Assembly: GCA_013696275.1 (NCBI GenBank)
Contig: JACCYW010000100.1
Location: forward strand, 1 to 8,318
Direction: 5' to 3'
Length of the DNA stretch: 8,318 bases
DNA from: Chloroflexota bacterium
GTDB lineage: Bacteria; Chloroflexota; Limnocylindria; Limnocylindrales; CSP1-4
Shown: positions 5,082-8,318 of the stretch, piece after piece
Layout: each line of letters opens with the position of its first letter
Position numbering within the stretch: position 1 is the first letter of the stretch
Made by a program: the position numbers and the translations under genes
The notes under the pieces: model-generated
The model's database searches: none
What the model was told of the DNA's origin: nothing
Seen by the model: the letters and a program-made list of their open reading frames with translations, nothing else

Positions 5082-7453
5082 GTCGCGACCCCCTTCTCCT
5101 GCAGGATGGCCCAGACCTTGGGTGGTGTGATGGGGATGTCGATGTTGCGGACGCCCAGGTGCCACAGCGCATCGACGACCGCATTGGCGATGGCTGGCGG
5201 TGCACCCACGGTCGCCGACTCGCCGACTCCCTTGGCCCCGATGGGATGATGCGGCGACGGCGTGATGGTCTTGCCAAGCTCCCAGGCCGGCGTCTCCACG
5301 GCGGTCGGCAGCAGGTAATCCATGAACGTGCCAGCCAGGTTGTTGCCGTTCTCGTCGTAGGTGATCTGCTCGTACAGAGCCGGCGCGAGGCCCATCGTCA
5401 AGCCGCCATGGATCTGCCCGTTGACGATCATCGGGTTGATGATGTTGCCGCAGTCATCGACCGCCACGAAACGTCTGATCTTGATCTCACCGGTCGACCG
5501 CTCTATATCCACGACGCAGATGTACGAGCCGAAGGGAAAGGTCAGGTTGGGCGGATCGTAGTAATCGACCGCCTCCAGACCTGCCTCCATGCCCTGGGGA
5601 TGGTTGGTGTAAGCGGCGAAGGCGATCTCCTGGATGGTCTTGGAACGGTCAGGTGAGCCCTTCACGCTGAACTTGCCATTGGTCCATTCCAGGTCGTCCG
5701 GGTTGGCTTCCAGCAGGTGCGCCGCCAGGTGGCGCGCCTTCTCGCGTATCTTGCGCGACGCCATGGCGGTAGCGGCACCGGCCACGGGGGTGGAACGGGA
5801 CGCGTACGTGCCCAGACCGTAGGGCGCGGTGTCCGTGTCGCCGTACTCGATCTTGATGTCGGCGACCGGAAAGCCCAGTTCCTCGGCGATGATCTGGGCG
5901 AACGTGGTCTCGTGGCCCTGGCCCTGGGTCTGGACGCCGATGCGCGCCAGCACCTTGCCGGTGGGGTGGACCCTGATCTCACACGAGTCGAACATCTTGA
6001 GTCCAAGGATGTCGAACTGGTGCGACGGGCCGGCTCCGACGATCTCAGTGAATGAGCTGATGCCGATACCCATCAGCTGACCACGCTCTCTCTTCTCCGC
6101 CTGCTCACGGCGCAGGTCGTCATAGCCGATCATCTCCATGGCCAGCTTGAGCGCCTTGCCGTAATCGCCCGAGTCGTATTCCCAGCCGGTCGGCGTCTTG
6201 TAAGGGAACTGCTCCGGCTGGATGAAATTCTCCATCCGCAACTGGGCCGGGTCCTTGCCGATCTGGTGGGCCAGGATGTCGACCATCCGCTCGATGGCAT
6301 GGACGGCTTCCGTGACCCGGAAGGAGCACCGATAGGCGACCCCTCCCGGTGGCTTGTTGGTGTATACGCCATCCACTTCCACGAACGCGTCAGGGAAGTC
6401 GTACGAGCCGGTGATGACATTGAAGAGGCCGGCCGGGAACTTGCTTGGATCGGCCGCCGCATCGGTATAACCGTGATCGGCCAGGGTGCGCACCTTGAGG
6501 CTGGTGATGCGGCCATCGGCCGTCGCGCCCATCTCGGCGTGGATGTGGTAATCGCGGGCGAACGAGTCGGCCTGGAGGTTCTCCGAGCGGTCCTCTATCC
6601 ACTTGACCGGCTTGCCCACGGTGAGCGAGGCGACCACCGCCAGCACATACCCTGGATACACCGGCACCTTGCCGCCAAAGCCGCCGCCGATGTCGTAGGT
6701 CTTGACCCGGATGTTGTGTTCGGGCAAGCCTGAGACCAAGGCGAGCACGGTCCGGATGGCGTGCGGCGCCTGGGAGGTCATGTGGAGGGTCATCTGCCCG
6801 CGGATGGCGTCCCAGTCGGCGATGCAGCCGCACGTCTCGATGGATGCGACGTGGATGCGCGGGATGTGCATCCGCTGCGACACGCGCACCGCGGCCGACT
6901 CGAGGGCGCGGTCGGTGGCGTCACGATCACCCGACTCCCAGTGCCAGATGTGGTTGTTGGGTCTGTCCTCGCGGTCGGGCCGCAGTACCTGCGCCCCTGC
7001 CTCCATGGCCTTGAACGGATCCACGATGACCGGCAGTGGCTCGTAGTCCACGACGACCGCGGCGACGCCGTCGGCGGCCGTGTAGCGATCGGTGGCGACG
7101 ACCGCCGCCACCTCCTGCGACTGATACATGACGGTATCGGTCGGCAGCACCATCTGTTTGTCATTGGCCAGGGTGGGCATCCAGTGCAGGCCAGCCTTCT
7201 CCAGGTCAGCGCCGGTGATGACGGCCAGCACGCCGGGGATCTTGAGCGCCGCTGACGCATCGATGCCCTTGATGGTGGCGTGCGCATATGGGCTGCGCAC
7301 GATATCCAGCCACAGCATGCCAGGCAGGACGACATCATCGATGTAGCGCCCAGCGCCGCGGATGAAGCGCGGATCCTCCTTGCGCTTGACCGAGTGACCC
7401 ATACCGCCCACCTCGGGCGTCGTCTGGGTCGGGACCTCCATCTCGACCGCCAT
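5078..7453 (-). CDS. coxL: CO dehydrogenase large catalytic subunit CoxL, form I
   Basis: This is the catalytic subunit of aerobic CO dehydrogenase, which oxidises CO with water to CO2 at a copper-sulfur-molybdenum site bound to molybdopterin cytosine dinucleotide. The protein has 791 residues, near the usual 800. Residues about 26-140 form the xanthine-oxidase a/b hammerhead domain and about 165 onward the molybdopterin-binding domain. The form I signature AYRCSFR is at 373-379, so Cys376 is the expected copper ligand. The GGGFGGK loop is at 256-262, the glutamine of QAPH is Q228, and the catalytic glutamate of GVGES is E745. The ATG at 7453 has an AGGAGG 6 nt upstream and yields an N-terminus typical of the family (GHSVKRKEDPRFIRG at 19-33). 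The frame is intact, with a TAG at 5080-5078. The form II signature AYRGAGR is absent, which makes another molybdenum hydroxylase unlikely. Confidence 0.97.
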   Translation of the reverse strand: MAVEMEVPTQTTPEVGGMGHSVKRKEDPRFIRGAGRYIDDVVLPGMLWLDIVRSPYAHATIKGIDASAALKIPGVLAVITGADLEKAGLHWMPTLANDKQMVLPTDTVMYQSQEVAAVVATDRYTAADGVAAVVVDYEPLPVIVDPFKAMEAGAQVLRPDREDRPNNHIWHWESGDRDATDRALESAAVRVSQRMHIPRIHVASIETCGCIADWDAIRGQMTLHMTSQAPHAIRTVLALVSGLPEHNIRVKTYDIGGGFGGKVPVYPGYVLAVVASLTVGKPVKWIEDRSENLQADSFARDYHIHAEMGATADGRITSLKVRTLADHGYTDAAADPSKFPAGLFNVITGSYDFPDAFVEVDGVYTNKPPGGVAYRCSFRVTEAVHAIERMVDILAHQIGKDPAQLRMENFIQPEQFPYKTPTGWEYDSGDYGKALKLAMEMIGYDDLRREQAEKRERGQLMGIGISSFTEIVGAGPSHQFDILGLKMFDSCEIRVHPTGKVLARIGVQTQGQGHETTFAQIIAEELGFPVADIKIEYGDTDTAPYGLGTYASRSTPVAGAATAMASRKIREKARHLAAHLLEANPDDLEWTNGKFSVKGSPDRSKTIQEIAFAAYTNHPQGMEAGLEAVDYYDPPNLTFPFGSYICVVDIERSTGEIKIRRFVAVDDCGNIINPMIVNGQIHGGLTMGLAPALYEQITYDENGNNLAGTFMDYLLPTAVETPAWELGKTITPSPHHPIGAKGVGESATVGAPPAIANAVVDALWHLGVRNIDIPITPPKVWAILQEKGVAT

Positions 7454-7459
7454 GCGCTG

Positions 7460-7465
7460 CCTCCT
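7460..7465 (-). promoter_or_regulatory. Ribosome binding site of coxL overlapping the coxS stop
   Basis: The minus strand reads TAGGAGGCAGCGCATG: the coxS TAG stop is shared with AGGAGG, followed by 6 nt and the coxL ATG. This is the same stop/ribosome-binding-site overlap as at the coxM-coxS junction. Confidence 0.8.
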
Positions 7466-7979
7466 AGCCCTGGACCTGCGCGGCGGCTTCGGCCTTGGCC
7501 GTGTCGGCCTCGGACAGCATCCCGGCCGCCTGCTGGATAGCCTTGACGATGTTGACGTAGCCGGTGCAGCGGCACAGGTTGCCGCTGATGCCTTCGCGGA
7601 TCTCCTCCTCGGAAGGCTGTGGGTTCCGCTCGAGCATCCAGGCTGCCTGCATGATCATGCCCGGCGTGCAGAAGCCGCACTGAAGCCCGTGCTGATCCCA
7701 GAAGCCCTGTTGGAGCGGGTGGAGGTCGGCGCCGCTGGCCATCCCCTCGATCGTCTTGATCCGCCGTCCGTCGACCTGCAAGGCGAGCAGCGTGCACGAC
7801 TTGGCCGATTCACCATCGATATGGACCGTGCAGGCGCCACAGTTCGATGTGTCGCAACCGATATGGGTCCCGGTCAGGCCGAAGACATCGCGCAGCAGAT
7901 GGACGAGCAGGAGCCGTGGCTCGACATCCGCCTCACGCGCTTCTCCGTTGACGGTGACCGTGACGTGTTGGGTGTCCAA
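7464..7979 (-). CDS. coxS: CO dehydrogenase small iron-sulfur subunit CoxS
   Basis: This subunit carries two [2Fe-2S] clusters that relay electrons from the Mo/Cu site in CoxL to FAD in CoxM. Taking the TTG at 7979 as start gives 171 residues, close to the usual 160-170. The N-terminal plant-ferredoxin-type domain has ligands C42, C47, C50 and C62 (GCDTSNCGAC...SC). The C-terminal all-helical domain has C101, C104, C136 and C138 (QCGFCTPG and NLCRCTGY). All eight cysteines are present and spaced as in known CoxS proteins. The TTG is chosen because an AGGAGG lies 8 nt upstream and because homology begins at the following residues; a GTG at 8024 would add 15 poorly conserved residues and overlap coxM. 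Its TAG stop overlaps the coxL ribosome binding site. Confidence 0.95.
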   Translation of the reverse strand: MDTQHVTVTVNGEAREADVEPRLLLVHLLRDVFGLTGTHIGCDTSNCGACTVHIDGESAKSCTLLALQVDGRRIKTIEGMASGADLHPLQQGFWDQHGLQCGFCTPGMIMQAAWMLERNPQPSEEEIREGISGNLCRCTGYVNIVKAIQQAAGMLSEADTAKAEAAAQVQG

Positions 7980-7987
7980 CGGTAGGT

Positions 7988-7993
7988 CCTCCT
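7988..7993 (-). promoter_or_regulatory. Ribosome binding site of coxS overlapping the coxM stop
   Basis: The minus strand reads TGAGGAGGACCTACCGTTG: the coxM TGA stop runs into AGGAGG, then 8 nt, then the TTG start of coxS. This site decides the coxS start and suggests that ribosomes ending coxM reinitiate on coxS. Confidence 0.8.
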
Positions 7994-8318
7994 CAGTCCT
8001 GGCCCTGGGCACGCGCGATCGCACGAGCCACCGCCCGGATGGTCATCGTCACGACCATGGCGCGCTTGTAATCGGCTGGACCGTGGCTGTCTGAAGCGGG
8101 ACGGCTCTGGGCGGCCGCCGCCTCAGCTGCTCGGCGGATGATCGCATCATCCGGCGCGCCGCCGGTCAGCATCGCCTCTGCATCCGTGGCCGCGAACGCG
8201 GCCGGCGCCACGGCCGTGATGCCGATGCCGATGTGAGAGATGCGCGCGTCATCGGTCAGGCTGAGCTGGACAGCGACGCCGACGGTCGAGAAGTCGCCCG
8301 CGCGCCGCTCGATCTTGG
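7993..8318 (-). CDS. coxM: CO dehydrogenase medium (FAD-binding) subunit CoxM, C-terminal part
   Basis: Partial gene: the reading frame enters from the right edge and ends at a TGA at 7995-7993, leaving about 107 C-terminal residues of a protein that is usually near 290. Read without the edge, the frame gives KIERRAGDFSTVGVAVQLSL, followed by a run of the form ISHIGIGITAVAPAAF. This is the pattern of the C-terminal domain of molybdenum hydroxylase flavoproteins (CO_deh_flav_C). The N-terminal FAD-binding motifs lie outside the window. CoxM holds FAD and passes electrons from the CoxS iron-sulfur clusters to the respiratory quinone pool; it is cytoplasmic and part of the (MSL)2 complex. Its stop codon overlaps the coxS ribosome binding site, so the two are probably translationally coupled. 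The identity rests on the GDF motif and the position directly before coxS and coxL; a GTG at 8211 is an internal valine, not the start. Confidence 0.9.
   Translation of the reverse strand, partial: KIERRAGDFSTVGVAVQLSLTDDARISHIGIGITAVAPAAFAATDAEAMLTGGAPDDAIIRRAAEAAAAQSRPASDSHGPADYKRAMVVTMTIRAVARAIARAQGQD

Noticed and set aside
1..8318. CRISPR array, tRNA or rRNA genes, insertion sequence or attachment site
   Set aside because: No regularly spaced direct repeats, no tRNA-like cloverleaf in the gaps, and no transposase or terminal inverted repeats were seen; coding sequence fills nearly the whole window.

Overview
The window is one strand of a high-GC bacterial chromosome carrying most of an aerobic (molybdenum-copper) carbon monoxide dehydrogenase gene cluster. 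Every convincing gene lies on the minus strand, so transcription runs from high to low coordinates. The large subunit carries the AYRCSFR active-site loop of true (form I) CO dehydrogenase, and the structural genes run coxM, coxS, coxL, the usual form I order. An aerobic or facultatively aerobic CO oxidiser is implied. Gene content and GC-rich codon use fit Chloroflexota or Actinomycetota, but this is inference; no phylogenetic marker is present.

Layout in transcription order. 8318-7993: 3' end of coxM (FAD subunit, start outside the window). 7979-7464: coxS (two [2Fe-2S] clusters). 7453-5078: coxL (Mo/Cu catalytic subunit). About 5081-4044: an XdhC/CoxF-CoxI-type maturation factor fused to a C-terminal YHS domain. 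4034-3591: coxG (SRPBCC/START-like protein). 3590-3382: a 209-bp spacer with nested inverted repeats. 3381-2329: a molybdopterin-binding (MoCF domain) protein, possibly followed by a 31-codon ORF with a good ribosome binding site. 2328-1960: a largely non-coding gap with a perfect 18-bp palindrome. 1959-1009: coxD (MoxR-type AAA+ ATPase). 1025-1: coxE (von Willebrand A protein, 3' end outside the window).

CoxMSL form the enzyme: CO is oxidised at the CoxL Mo/Cu site, electrons pass through the CoxS iron-sulfur clusters to FAD in CoxM, and CoxG probably links the enzyme to the membrane quinone pool. The XdhC-YHS protein, CoxD and CoxE are the expected maturation machinery that adds sulfur and copper to the molybdenum site; the MoCF protein probably handles the cofactor. 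The genes are tightly packed at M/S, S/L, L/xdhC, xdhC/G and D/E, with stop codons overlapping the next ribosome binding site at three junctions. The coxG-MoCF and MoCF-coxD junctions are looser and may hold internal promoters.

This is a recognisable system rather than a wholly new one. The points most worth follow-up are the XdhC-YHS fusion as a possible copper-handling maturation factor, the missing canonical start codon for that gene, the MoCF protein, and the palindrome upstream of coxD.
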